Positions 1-9,956 of a stretch of 64,000 nucleotides of DNA are shown here, piece after piece; the first letter of the stretch is position 1; each line of letters starts with the position of its first letter. A program made the position numbers and the translations under genes. Under the pieces are notes generated by a model, which did no database searches, had not been told where the DNA came from, and saw only the letters and a list, made by a program, of their open reading frames with translations. This DNA is from Bradyrhizobium nitroreducens. GTDB lineage: Bacteria; Pseudomonadota; Alphaproteobacteria; Rhizobiales; Xanthobacteraceae. The stretch is taken from assembly GCF_002776695.1 (NCBI RefSeq), contig NZ_LFJC01000003.1, positions 4,760,896 through 4,824,895 on the forward strand. Reading direction: 5' to 3'.

Positions 1-200
1 ATCTCGCGCGGCAGCTCGACGATGGTTTCGGGATGCTGGCCGTTCTCGAACAGTGCGTATTTGATGGCCTGGGCGCGGCTGACGAACAGGCCGCCATAGA
101 GCCCGTTCTGTTCCTGCGCGACCCACTGTCCGCTATGATTGCGGCCGATGAAGACGATGGTCGAGGGCGAGCTGCACGAGGGAGGTTCAACGAGTTTCAC
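1..200 (-). CDS. Small hypothetical protein, 3' end cut off by the window edge
   Basis: A GTG-started frame runs off the left edge, giving 66 visible codons that begin MKLVEPPSCSS. A GGAAGG Shine-Dalgarno-like sequence lies about 10 bases before the GTG. The visible protein has no membrane segment or signal peptide. It contains a short stretch (GRNHSGQWVAQEQNGLYGG, then FVSRAQAIKYAL) that reads as a small folded domain with an RAQAIKYA helix. Such short proteins are common in Bradyrhizobium genomes, but I know no function for this one. The frame is open throughout and codon use is like that of the neighbours, which supports it as a real gene. The true end lies outside the window. Confidence 0.6.
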   Translation of the reverse strand, partial: MKLVEPPSCSSPSTIVFIGRNHSGQWVAQEQNGLYGGLFVSRAQAIKYALFENGQHPETIVELPRE

Positions 201-331
201 GGATGTGTTCCTTCCGATTGACGGAGGTAGCGGGCATGTCCCGCAACCGTCCGATCAATATCGTTTCAAGCTGATATGATTTCGAGTGAGGCTGCGCGGC
301 GATCTCATAAGCGCGCCATAAAGGCCAGCGA

Positions 332-610
332 TCAGCTCATCCCATCGACCACATGAACCAGCGCGAACAGCGCGCCGAACGAAGCGCATTCGTCCCAATG
401 GTTGAGGGCGGCCCCGAACGGCGGCTCGCGCCGCAGAAGGGCGACAGCCGCACACAGGATGATGGACATCCAGAGCAGGGCTTTGAGGCTCCGTCCGAAG
501 CCGATGCTGCCGAACGCGGCAAACCCGGAGAGGAGTACGACGCGGACGGCAAAGCGCGCGATCACCCGTGACGGGCTCAGGGCCGGCGATATGTCCGAAG
601 ATCGCGGCAA
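332..610 (-). CDS. Small membrane protein, unknown function
   Basis: 92 codons with a TTG start. I chose the TTG because a strong GGGAGG Shine-Dalgarno sequence sits 8 bases upstream of it; the alternative GTG at 565 has no such site. The protein has two hydrophobic segments, at about residues 20-37 (VVLLSGFAAFGSIGFG) and 44-59 (LLWMSIILCAAVALL), followed by a short soluble tail with a conserved-looking NHWDECASFGALFALVH stretch. It starts 20 bases after the stop of the upstream minus-strand gene, so the two are probably co-transcribed. I do not recognise the family. Confidence 0.55.
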   Translation of the reverse strand: MPRSSDISPALSPSRVIARFAVRVVLLSGFAAFGSIGFGRSLKALLWMSIILCAAVALLRREPPFGAALNHWDECASFGALFALVHVVDGMS

Positions 611-630
611 AGCGCGAACCTCCCGCTGGC

Positions 631-1098
631 TCAGCTGAAATTTTCGCAGCCGACGGGCTCGTAGAACGGGTCCGGAGCAGGCCGCACGGTGGGAACGCTT
701 GGCCGCGCCGTCTCAACGGCCAATGCCTGGACCTCGAGGAAGGCCGACAGCAGCGCGAGCGCCAGGTCGGCGTGCCGAGCCTCCACCGCAGCGTCGAGCC
801 AATCCGGCAACTCGCGCTCGCGCGAGAGTGCGCAATGCCACTCACCCTCGTCATAGGCGATGCGACGGACCTGCCACAGCGGCAGTTCGAGCTCCATCAG
901 CGCCAGCGCGGCGTCGGCCCAGGCCTCCACATCGACCAGGCGCATCACACGCGCGGTGCGCTCGCTCTGTCCGAGTGAGGGGAAGCGCCGGCACACCGTG
1001 TTGATGATTTCGAGCATCAGCGGTCGCGACATCGTATGCGCATCGCGCAGACGTTCGCTGAGTGATGACGGATCATAGCGTCGGAGAGCGGCGGTCAT
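631..1098 (-). CDS. Conserved hypothetical protein, soluble
   Basis: 155 residues beginning MTAALRRYDPSSLSERL. The ATG at 1098 was chosen over a longer frame because a GGGAGG ribosome site lies 7 bases upstream. The sequence is largely helical and leucine/alanine rich, with ALALMELELPLWQVRRIAYDEGEWHC near the middle, and ends in a proline-rich tail. There is no signal peptide or membrane segment. It is transcribed away from the kdp operon and shares a divergent control region with it; the next minus-strand gene starts 20 bases after its stop. I do not recognise a named family and assign no function. Confidence 0.65.
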   Translation of the reverse strand: MTAALRRYDPSSLSERLRDAHTMSRPLMLEIINTVCRRFPSLGQSERTARVMRLVDVEAWADAALALMELELPLWQVRRIAYDEGEWHCALSRERELPDWLDAAVEARHADLALALLSAFLEVQALAVETARPSVPTVRPAPDPFYEPVGCENFS

Positions 1099-1469
1099 GT
1101 CAGGCCTCCCGGAATTGGTGTCGGTCAGTCGGCCGGCCTCCCCAAAATGGCTGAAAGGGCATTTGAAAACGAGATGAGAAAGGGATGGAAAGTATAGGGA
1201 TTTCATAAGTGTGGGGATGGGGCGGGGAGGGGGCGCGATGGACCGCCTCGCGTCGCGCGCGGCCTTCGGCCGGCGCCACCAGCCCCGCCTTTATGAGATT
1301 CCTATAACTTCGCCATAGCCCTCATCTCGAAAACCTATGTCCGCGGTGGCACTTGAACGCGGTGAAAGTTCCGGCCAGGAGCCGCGTTGCGCATGATCCA
1401 TCGCAAGCGGACTGCTGGAAAACAAAGACACAGTTGCCTCCTTGGCGGAGTGCAACGAGGAGTATCCCC
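1099..1469. promoter_or_regulatory. Divergent control region between hypothetical gene and kdp operon
   Basis: A 371-base stretch without a convincing gene. It must hold the promoter of the kdp operon (rightward) and that of the gene ending at 631 (leftward). An imperfect inverted repeat is present: ATAGGGATTTCATAA at 1194-1208 and TTATGAGATTCCTAT at 1291-1305, which match as a pair at 13 of 15 positions across an 82-base spacer. A GC hairpin (GGCCTTCGGCC) lies between the arms near 1260-1271. The arms could be paired binding sites for KdpE or another regulator, which is inference. Confidence 0.45.
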
Positions 1470-1553
1470 ATGATGGACATTCTGATGCTGGCGCTGGGCT
1501 TCGCGTTCTTCGCCCTTGCGATCGGCTACACCTATGCCTGCGAACGGCTGTGA
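1470..1553 (+). CDS. Micropeptide at the head of the kdp operon, single membrane span
   Basis: 27 codons beginning MMDILMLALGFAFFALAIGY and ending CERL. Almost the whole peptide is one hydrophobic helix, with an acidic residue near the start and Cys-Glu-Arg at the end. A perfect GAGGAG ribosome site lies 7 bases before the ATG, which argues strongly for translation. It is followed 11 bases later by kdpF. The size and topology resemble KdpF, so it may be a second small stabilising peptide for the KdpABC complex. That role is inference from position; what I can see is only a well-positioned ribosome site and a transmembrane peptide. Confidence 0.65.
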   Translation: MMDILMLALGFAFFALAIGYTYACERL

Positions 1554-1564
1554 CGGAGCGGATC

Positions 1565-1654
1565 ATGATCTTCGATTATTTGCTCGCCGGTGCCGTGTCG
1601 CTTGGCCTCCTGATCTACCTCACTTATGCGCTGCTGCGGCCCGAGCGGTTCTGA
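1565..1654 (+). CDS. kdpF: KdpF, small subunit of the K+-transporting ATPase
   Basis: 29 residues (MIFDYLLAGAVSLGLLIYL, then YALLRPERF). It is a single transmembrane helix with the C-terminal RPE(R/K)F signature typical of KdpF, directly ahead of kdpA as in other bacteria. In E. coli KdpF stabilises the KdpABC complex in the inner membrane and is not strictly needed for transport. The length matches the family (about 29 residues). Identification rests on the C-terminal motif and gene order, and both are good. Confidence 0.88.
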   Translation: MIFDYLLAGAVSLGLLIYLTYALLRPERF

Positions 1655-1657
1655 CCC

Positions 1658-1762
1658 GTGCTGCTGATTGTCGAACTGCTGCTGGCCGACGCTGCGCTCG
1701 TCGCCTGCCTGCTTGCGTTGTTCCTGCCGCTTCTACGGCGGACACAAAGTCTGAAGGGTTAA
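1658..1762 (+). CDS. Possible third hydrophobic micropeptide before kdpA
   Basis: A 34-codon frame with a GTG start three bases after the kdpF stop, ending at a TAA four bases before the kdpA start. It reads MLLIVELLLADAALVACLL, then a basic tail (LRRTQSLKG). It is strongly hydrophobic with positive charges at the C-terminus, so it would insert as a single membrane helix. The ribosome site is weak (GAGCGG inside the kdpF end), so expression would depend on translational coupling with kdpF. It could also be untranslated spacer that happens to be open. Confidence 0.4.
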   Translation: MLLIVELLLADAALVACLLALFLPLLRRTQSLKG

Positions 1763-1766
1763 TGCC

Positions 1767-3467
1767 ATGACTGTGATCGGTTGGCTCCAGATCATTCTTT
1801 TCTGCGTCATCATCGTCGCACTGACCAAGCCGCTCGGCTGGTACATGACGCGCGTGTTCAACGGCGAGCGCACGTTCCTGTCGCCGGTGCTGCGGCCGAT
1901 CGAGGCCGGCATCTACTGGATTTCCGGCGTCGACGAGAAGCGCGAGCAACACTGGGTGACCTACACGGTCGCCATGCTGCTGTTTCACGTCGGCGGCTTC
2001 CTCATCATCTACGGCGTGATGCGGCTCCAGGCCGTGCTGCCGTTCAACCCGGCCGGGCAGGGCGCGGTCGCGGAGGATCTGTCCTTCAACACGGCGATCT
2101 CGTTCATCACCAACACCAACTGGCAGAACTATGGTGGCGAAAGCACGCTGTCCTATCTGACCCAGATGGTCGGCCTGACGCACCAGAACTTCCTCTCGGC
2201 GGCGACCGGCATTGTGCTGGCGGTGGCGCTGATCCGCGGCTTTGCGCGCGCATCGATGCGCACGGTCGGCAATTTCTGGGTCGACGTGACCCGTTGCACC
2301 CTCTATGTCCTGCTGCCGATCTGTGTGGTGTTCACGCTGTTCCTGGTCTCGCAAGGCATGCCGCAGACACTTGGCGATTATGTCGAGGCCACTACGCTCG
2401 AAGGCGCCAAGCAGACCATCGCGGTTGGCCCGGTGGCGTCCCAGGTCGCGATCAAGATGCTCGGCACCAATGGCGGCGGCTTCTTCAACGCCAATGCCGC
2501 GCATCCGTTCGAGAACCCGACCGCGCTGTCGAATTTCGTGCAGATGCTGTCGATCTTCCTGCTCGGCGCGGCGCTGACCAACGTGTTCGGCCGCATGGTC
2601 GGCAACCAGCGCCAGGGCTGGGCCATCCTCGCCGTGATGGGCGTGCTGTTCCTGGCCGGTGTCGCCGTCACCTATTGGGCGGAAGCCAGCGGCACCTCGA
2701 CGCTGCATGCGCTCGGCCTGACCGGCAACATGGAGGGCAAGGAAGTCCGCTTCGGCATCGTCGCGTCCTCGCTGTTCGCCGTGATCACCACGGCCGCTTC
2801 CTGCGGCGCGGTCAACGCGATGCATGACAGCTTCACCGCGCTCGGTGGCATGATCCCGCTGATCAACATCGAGCTCGGCGAGATCATCGTCGGTGGCGTC
2901 GGCGCCGGCATGTACGGCATGCTGCTGTTCGTGATCCTCGCGATCTTCGTCGCAGGCCTGATGGTCGGCCGCACGCCGGAATATGTCGGCAAGAAGATCG
3001 AGGCGCGCGAGGTCAAGATGGCGATGCTCGCGATCCTGATCCTGCCGCTGATGATCCTGGGCTGGTCGGCCGTCGCGGTCGTGTTGCCGACGGGCGTCGC
3101 CTCGATGGCCAATGCCGGCCCGCACGGCTTCACCGAGGTGCTCTATGCCTACTCATCGCAGACCGGCAACAACGGCTCGGCCTTTGCAGGGCTTACCGGC
3201 AATACGCTGTTCTACAATCTGACGGGCGCATCCGCGATGTTCGTCGGCCGCTTTCTGATGATCGTTCCGGCCATGGCGATCGCGGGCGCGCTCGCCGAGA
3301 AGAAATCCATCCCGCCGTCGATGGGCACGTTCCCCACCACCGGCGGCCTGTTCGTCGGCCTCGTGGTCGGCGTCATCCTGATCATGGGCGGCCTGACCTT
3401 CTTCCCGGCGCTTGCCCTCGGTCCCATCGTCGAGCATCTCGCGATGAATGCCGGCAACGTCTTCTGA
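1767..3467 (+). CDS. kdpA: KdpA, K+-binding and channel-like subunit of the Kdp ATPase
   Basis: 566 residues, the usual KdpA length, with about ten membrane helices. KdpA is the potassium-selective subunit of the high-affinity, K+-starvation-induced P-type ATPase KdpFABC in the inner membrane. The four pore-loop regions are visible: TNTNWQNYGGES near residues 115-126, GTNGGGFFNANAAHPFENPT near 232-251, CGAVNAMHDSFTALGGM near 348-362, and SQTGNNGSAFAGLTGN near 464-478. The ATG was chosen because AAGGG lies 8 bases upstream; an in-frame longer start is blocked by the preceding TAA. kdpB follows 24 bases later. Confidence 0.98.
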   Translation: MTVIGWLQIILFCVIIVALTKPLGWYMTRVFNGERTFLSPVLRPIEAGIYWISGVDEKREQHWVTYTVAMLLFHVGGFLIIYGVMRLQAVLPFNPAGQGAVAEDLSFNTAISFITNTNWQNYGGESTLSYLTQMVGLTHQNFLSAATGIVLAVALIRGFARASMRTVGNFWVDVTRCTLYVLLPICVVFTLFLVSQGMPQTLGDYVEATTLEGAKQTIAVGPVASQVAIKMLGTNGGGFFNANAAHPFENPTALSNFVQMLSIFLLGAALTNVFGRMVGNQRQGWAILAVMGVLFLAGVAVTYWAEASGTSTLHALGLTGNMEGKEVRFGIVASSLFAVITTAASCGAVNAMHDSFTALGGMIPLINIELGEIIVGGVGAGMYGMLLFVILAIFVAGLMVGRTPEYVGKKIEAREVKMAMLAILILPLMILGWSAVAVVLPTGVASMANAGPHGFTEVLYAYSSQTGNNGSAFAGLTGNTLFYNLTGASAMFVGRFLMIVPAMAIAGALAEKKSIPPSMGTFPTTGGLFVGLVVGVILIMGGLTFFPALALGPIVEHLAMNAGNVF

Positions 3468-3491
3468 TCCAGATCTCTCGGAGTGACCTCC

Positions 3492-5609
<2,118 letters not shown>

Positions 5610-5611
5610 CC

Positions 5612-5701
5612 CCGTCATCGCGAGCGAAGCGAAGCAATCCAGAGATGCATCCGCGATCGAGAGCCTGAATTGCTTCGTCGCTTCGCTCCTCGCAATGACG
5701 G
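5612..5701. repeat. Intergenic palindromic repeat, GTCATTGCGAG family, inside the kdp operon
   Basis: A roughly 90-base imperfect palindrome whose ends read CCGTCATCGCGAGCGAAGCG and CGCTCCTCGCAATGACGG. Internal arms GAAGCAATCCAG and GAATTGCTTC also pair. The same family recurs at 48161-48284 and 60924-61012. It fills the gap between kdpB and kdpC and could form a long mRNA hairpin. Confidence 0.85.
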
Positions 5702-5720
5702 AAGAAACAGGAGACCCAAC

Positions 5721-6326
5721 ATGCTCAGAGAAATCCGCCCCGCCATCGTCCTCTTGCTGGTGCTCACCGCCATCACCGGCCTTGCCTATCCGCTCGCGAT
5801 GACCGGCATCGCCGGCGCGCTCTTCCCCGCGAAGGCGCAAGGCAGCCTGATCGAGAAGGACGGCAAGGTGGTTGGCTCCGCCCTGATCGGACAGGAGTTC
5901 AAGGACGACAAATATTTCCACGGCCGCCCCTCGGCGACGCTCGCGCCGGACCCGAATGATTCGACCAAGACGGTGTCCGCGCCCTACAATGCCGCCAATT
6001 CGGGCGGCTCCAATCTCGGTCCGACCAGCAAGGCGCTGGCCGACCGGCTGAAGGAGGACGTGGACAAGCTCAAGGGCGAGAATCCGAACGCCGCCGTCCC
6101 GGTCGACCTCGTCACCACCTCGGCCAGCGGCCTCGATCCGGATATCTCGCCGGAGGCCGCGGAATTCCAGATCCCCCGCGTGGCCAAGGCCAGGAATATG
6201 CCGGAGGAGGCGGTGAAACAGCTTGTGGCTTCCAACATCCAGGGCCGTCTGCTCGGCCTGCTTGGCGAACCCCGGGTTAACGTATTGGCATTGAACCTTG
6301 CGCTCGATCGGGTGGCGGCGAAGTAG
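5721..6326 (+). CDS. kdpC: KdpC, chaperone-like subunit of the Kdp ATPase
   Basis: 201 residues. One N-terminal membrane helix (about residues 8-30, IVLLLVLTAITGLAYPLAMTG) is followed by a periplasmic domain with the KdpC motifs SALIGQEF, FHGRPSAT and SGLDPDISPEAA. KdpC raises the nucleotide affinity of KdpB and stabilises the complex. The ATG at 5721 is preceded by an AGGAG site; the frame is open further upstream, but that part is the palindromic repeat and not protein. It follows kdpB after 111 bases. kdpD starts 123 bases downstream. Confidence 0.97.
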   Translation: MLREIRPAIVLLLVLTAITGLAYPLAMTGIAGALFPAKAQGSLIEKDGKVVGSALIGQEFKDDKYFHGRPSATLAPDPNDSTKTVSAPYNAANSGGSNLGPTSKALADRLKEDVDKLKGENPNAAVPVDLVTTSASGLDPDISPEAAEFQIPRVAKARNMPEEAVKQLVASNIQGRLLGLLGEPRVNVLALNLALDRVAAK

Positions 6327-6372
6327 CGGTCTAGGCTCGCGGCGCGCGGACGATTATAGTTGCCGGCAAAGC

Positions 6373-6412
6373 CTTCTTCTCCCTCGCCCCGCTTTCGCGG
6401 GAGAGGTGAAGG
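6373..6412. repeat. Short intergenic palindrome between kdpC and kdpD
   Basis: CTTCTTCTCCCTCGCCCCGC followed by TTTCGCGGGAGAGGTGAAGG. The arms CCCGC and GCGGG with the flanking CTCCCT and GGAGAGG pair across a short loop. This resembles the CTCCCTCGCCCCGC-type dispersed element of bradyrhizobia. It lies about 40 bases ahead of kdpD and could weaken read-through into the sensor genes. Confidence 0.55.
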
Positions 6413-6449
6413 AAGCAGCCGGACAAGACAAATCGAGTAAGCCGTCCTG

Positions 6450-9173
6450 ATGGTCCGAGAGCGCCGCGATCCCGAACAACGACCGTCCCCCGAGGCGCTG
6501 CTGGAAGCGGCGCGCCGGGAGGACAGCGTCAGCGGCAAGCTGAAGATCTTCGTCGGCGCCGCCCCCGGCGTCGGCAAGACCTACGAGATGCTGCAAAGCG
6601 CTCACGCCAAGCGCAAGGCCGGTATCGACGTCGTGGTCGGCTTTGTCGAAACCCATGGCCGCGCCGAGACCGAGGCGCTGGTGCGCGGGCTCGAAGTCGT
6701 CCCGCGCAAGAGGCTCGACTACCGCGGTCAGACGGTCGAAGAGATGGACCTCGACGCCGTGATCGCACGCCGGCCGCAAATCGCGCTGGTCGACGAGCTT
6801 GCCCACACCAATGCGACCGGCAGCCGCCATCCCAAGCGCTATCTCGATGTCGAGGAGTTGCTTTCCCACGGTATCGACGTCTACACTGCCGTCAACATCC
6901 AGCACATCGAGAGCCTGAACGACGTCGTCGCCCAGATCACCCATGTGCGGGTGCGCGAGACCGTGCCGGATTCGGTGTTCGACCGCGCGGATGCGATTGA
7001 GCTGATCGACCTCACGCCCGACGACCTGATCCAGCGGCTGAAGGAGGGCAAGGTCTATGTGCCCAGGCAGGCCGAACGGGCGCTGGAGCACTATTTCTCG
7101 CCCGGCAATCTGACGGCATTGCGCGAGCTTGCGCTGCGCCGGACGGCCGAACGGGTCGACGAGCAGCTTCTCACCCACATGCAGGCGAACGCGATTGCCG
7201 GTCCCTGGGCTGTGGGCGAGCGCATCCTGGTCTGTGTCAGCGAGGACCCGCGCGCCGCCGGCCTCGTGCGCTACACCAAGCGGCTGGCCGACCGACTGCA
7301 TGCGCCCTTCACCGCGATCTCGATCGAGACCCGGCGGTCCCTGCAATTGTCCGACGAGGAGCGCGACCGGCTGGCGGACACGCTGCGGCTTGCGGAATCG
7401 CTGGGCGGCGAGGCACTGACGATTCCTGCTGTCGGCGGTCGCATAGCCGACGACGTCGTCAATTTCGCCCAAGGCAACAACGTCACCCAGATCGTGATCG
7501 GAAAGTCGACCCGCTCGCGCTGGTTCGAGTTGACGCGCGGCTCGGTCGTGCACGATCTGGTTCGTCGTGCCGGCAATATCAGCGTTCATGTCATTCCCGG
7601 CGACGAGCTTCCGGCAGGGGACGCGCCCAAGACGGCGGTGCAGACCGCCGCGCGATCCGAGCCATTCAATCCGCTGCCACATCTGAAGGCACTCGGGATC
7701 GTGCTGATCGGCCTTGGCGCCGCCAAGCTGATCCAGCCATATTTCGGCATCGAGAATGTCGATCTCGTGCTGCTGACTGCGGTGGTGGCAGTTGCCGTGC
7801 GCTATGGTCTGTGGCCGTCCCTGCTGGCGACGGTGGCGGCGTCGCTCTGCTACAATTTCTTCTTCATCCCGCCGATCTACACCTTCACGATCACCGATCC
7901 GACGAATGTCGCGGCCTTCGTACTGTTCATGGCGGTGGCGATGATCGTCTCCAATGTCGCGGCGCGCGTGCGCACGCAGGCCGATGCTGCGATCGGCCGT
8001 ATCAGGACCACCGAGCAGCTCTATGCCTTCAGCCGCAAGCTTGCCGGTACCGCCACGCTCGACGACGTCCTGTGGGCGACCGCCTATCAGATCGCATTGA
8101 TGCTGAAAGTTCGCGTGGTGCTGTTGCTGCCTGAGGATGGGCTGCTCACGGTGAAATCCGGCTATCCGCCGGAGGACCAGCTCGACCAGGCCGACCTCGC
8201 CGCGGCCAATTGGGCCTGGAGCAACGATCGGCCGGCGGGCCGCGGCTCCGACACGCTACCTGGTGCAAAACGGCTGTTCCTGCCGATGCGCACCGGGCGC
8301 GGCCCGATCGGCGTCATCGGCATCGACGACGACCGCACCGGGCCGCTGCTGACGCCGGACCAGCGCCGGCTGCTGGATGCGCTCGTCGACCAGGGCGCGC
8401 TGGCGATCGAGCGTGTGCTGCTGGTCGAGGACATGGACCGCGTCAAGCGAACCGTCGAATCCGAACGGCTTCGCTCCGCGCTCCTGACCTCGATCTCCCA
8501 CGATTTGAAGACGCCGCTCGCCTCCGTGTTGGGAGCGGCCTCGACCATGCGCGATCTCGCCGGCGCCTTGTCCGACACCGAGAAGCGCGATCTGCTCGCC
8601 ACCGTCATCGACGAGTCCGAGCGGCTCAACCGCTTCATTGCCAATCTGCTCGACATGACCAAGCTCGAATCCGGCGCCATCGTGCCCAATGCGACGCTGC
8701 ACGATCTCGGCGAGATCGTCGGCAGCGCGCTGCGGCGCGCCAGCAAGATTCTCACCGCGCACAAGGTCGAGCTGGAGCTGGCCGCCGATCTGCCGATGCT
8801 CCTGCTCGATGCCGTGCTGTTCGAGCAGGTGCTGTTCAATCTGCTCGACAATGCCGCCAAATACTCGCCACCCGAGACCACGATCTCGATCCGCGGCCGG
8901 CGCGACGGCGGTCATGTCGTGCTTGAGATCGCGGACGAGGGCGCCGGCATTCCGCCCGAGGAGCTCGAGAGCGTGTTCGACAAGTTCTATCGCGTGCAGA
9001 AGGGCGATCACGTCCGCCCCGGCACCGGCCTCGGCCTCGCCATCTCCCGCGGCTTCGTCGAGGCAATGCGCGGCACGATCTCGGCCGCCAATCGCAGCGA
9101 GCGGAGTGGCGCTGTCCTCACAATCCGTCTTCCCGTTCCGGCAGAAAGCCGCGCATTGGATACCGCCGCATGA
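6450..9173 (+). CDS. kdpD: KdpD, sensor histidine kinase for K+ limitation
   Basis: 907 residues, close to the 894 of E. coli KdpD. Order of parts: N-terminal KdpD domain with Walker A GAAPGVGKTY (about residues 36-45), a UspA-like domain (about 255-375), four short membrane helices (about 411-507), a GAF-like region (about 535-655), the dimerisation/phosphoacceptor region SISHDLKTPL with His684, and a C-terminal ATPase domain with NLLDNAAKYSP and GTGLGLAIS. It senses low K+ or osmotic stress and phosphorylates KdpE. It overlaps kdpE by four bases (ATGA), so the pair is translationally coupled. Its place downstream of kdpC suggests it is transcribed with the transporter. Confidence 0.97.
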   Translation: MVRERRDPEQRPSPEALLEAARREDSVSGKLKIFVGAAPGVGKTYEMLQSAHAKRKAGIDVVVGFVETHGRAETEALVRGLEVVPRKRLDYRGQTVEEMDLDAVIARRPQIALVDELAHTNATGSRHPKRYLDVEELLSHGIDVYTAVNIQHIESLNDVVAQITHVRVRETVPDSVFDRADAIELIDLTPDDLIQRLKEGKVYVPRQAERALEHYFSPGNLTALRELALRRTAERVDEQLLTHMQANAIAGPWAVGERILVCVSEDPRAAGLVRYTKRLADRLHAPFTAISIETRRSLQLSDEERDRLADTLRLAESLGGEALTIPAVGGRIADDVVNFAQGNNVTQIVIGKSTRSRWFELTRGSVVHDLVRRAGNISVHVIPGDELPAGDAPKTAVQTAARSEPFNPLPHLKALGIVLIGLGAAKLIQPYFGIENVDLVLLTAVVAVAVRYGLWPSLLATVAASLCYNFFFIPPIYTFTITDPTNVAAFVLFMAVAMIVSNVAARVRTQADAAIGRIRTTEQLYAFSRKLAGTATLDDVLWATAYQIALMLKVRVVLLLPEDGLLTVKSGYPPEDQLDQADLAAANWAWSNDRPAGRGSDTLPGAKRLFLPMRTGRGPIGVIGIDDDRTGPLLTPDQRRLLDALVDQGALAIERVLLVEDMDRVKRTVESERLRSALLTSISHDLKTPLASVLGAASTMRDLAGALSDTEKRDLLATVIDESERLNRFIANLLDMTKLESGAIVPNATLHDLGEIVGSALRRASKILTAHKVELELAADLPMLLLDAVLFEQVLFNLLDNAAKYSPPETTISIRGRRDGGHVVLEIADEGAGIPPEELESVFDKFYRVQKGDHVRPGTGLGLAISRGFVEAMRGTISAANRSERSGAVLTIRLPVPAESRALDTAA

Positions 9174-9859
9174 GCGCTGCTCCGATCAAGGTCCTGGTCA
9201 TCGACGACGAGCCGCCGATCCGAAAATTGCTGCGGATGGGGCTGACGACGCAAGGCTACGAAATCCTGGAGGCGTCGAACGGAAAGACCGCGCTGGAGAA
9301 GCTTGCCGAAGGACCGGCACTGATCATCCTCGACCTCGGCCTGCCCGACGTTCAGGGACACGAGCTGCTGCGCACCATCCGCGCCCGGAACGAAGGCGTG
9401 CCGATCGTGGTGCTGTCGAGCCGCGGCGACGAAGCCGGCAAGGTTCAGGCGCTCGATCTCGGCGCCGACGATTATCTGACAAAGCCGTTCGGTATGGACG
9501 AGCTCCTGGCGCGCCTGCGCGCTGCGCTGCGCCACCAGCTTCAGGTCAAGGGCGAGCGCCCGGTGTTCCGCACCGGCGATCTCTCGGTCGATCTCGTCCG
9601 CCGCATCGTCAAGGTCGGGGATCGTGACGTGAAGCTCTCGCCGAAGGAATATGATCTGTTGCGCGTGCTGGTGCAGCACGCCGGCAAGGTGCTCACCCAC
9701 CGCTTCCTGCTCAGGGAGCTCTGGGACGAGCTGACCGACGCGCAATATCTGCGCGTCTATGTCCGCCAGCTCCGCCAGAAGATCGAAGCCGATCCGGAGC
9801 GGCCGCAATATGTGCTGACCGAGACGGGGATCGGGTACCGGCTGAAGGCGGGGGATTGA
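9170..9859 (+). CDS. kdpE: KdpE, OmpR-family response regulator
   Basis: 229 residues. The receiver domain occupies about 1-120 with acidic pocket Asp12/Asp13, phosphoacceptor Asp55 (ILDLGLPD) and the conserved Lys in YLTKPF. The C-terminal winged-helix DNA-binding domain covers about 130-227 (LSPKEYDLLRVLVQHAG, then YVRQLRQKIE). Phosphorylated by KdpD, it activates kdp transcription. It starts within the last codons of kdpD. A palindromic repeat directly downstream probably ends or attenuates the transcript. Confidence 0.97.
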   Translation: MSAAPIKVLVIDDEPPIRKLLRMGLTTQGYEILEASNGKTALEKLAEGPALIILDLGLPDVQGHELLRTIRARNEGVPIVVLSSRGDEAGKVQALDLGADDYLTKPFGMDELLARLRAALRHQLQVKGERPVFRTGDLSVDLVRRIVKVGDRDVKLSPKEYDLLRVLVQHAGKVLTHRFLLRELWDELTDAQYLRVYVRQLRQKIEADPERPQYVLTETGIGYRLKAGD

Positions 9860-9866
9860 TCTAGCT

Positions 9867-9946
9867 GTCGTTCCGGGGCGATGCGAAGCATCGAGCCCGG
9901 AACCTCGAGATTCCGGGTTCGCCTCTTCGAGGCGCCCCGGAATGAC
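9867..9946. repeat. Intergenic palindromic repeat, GTCGTTCCGGGGCG family
   Basis: An 80-base palindrome: left end GTCGTTCCGGGGCGATGCGA, right end GCCCCGGAATGAC, with a second internal pair around CCCGGAACCTCGAGATTCCGGG. It lies between the convergent ends of kdpE and ku and may act as a bidirectional terminator. Confidence 0.8.
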
Positions 9947-9956
9947 GGTGGGGTTG

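Noticed and set aside
1620..3125. 501-codon open frame antisense to kdpA
   Set aside because: Composition is typical of shadow frames (His/Asp/Arg rich), and kdpA is unambiguous on the other strand.
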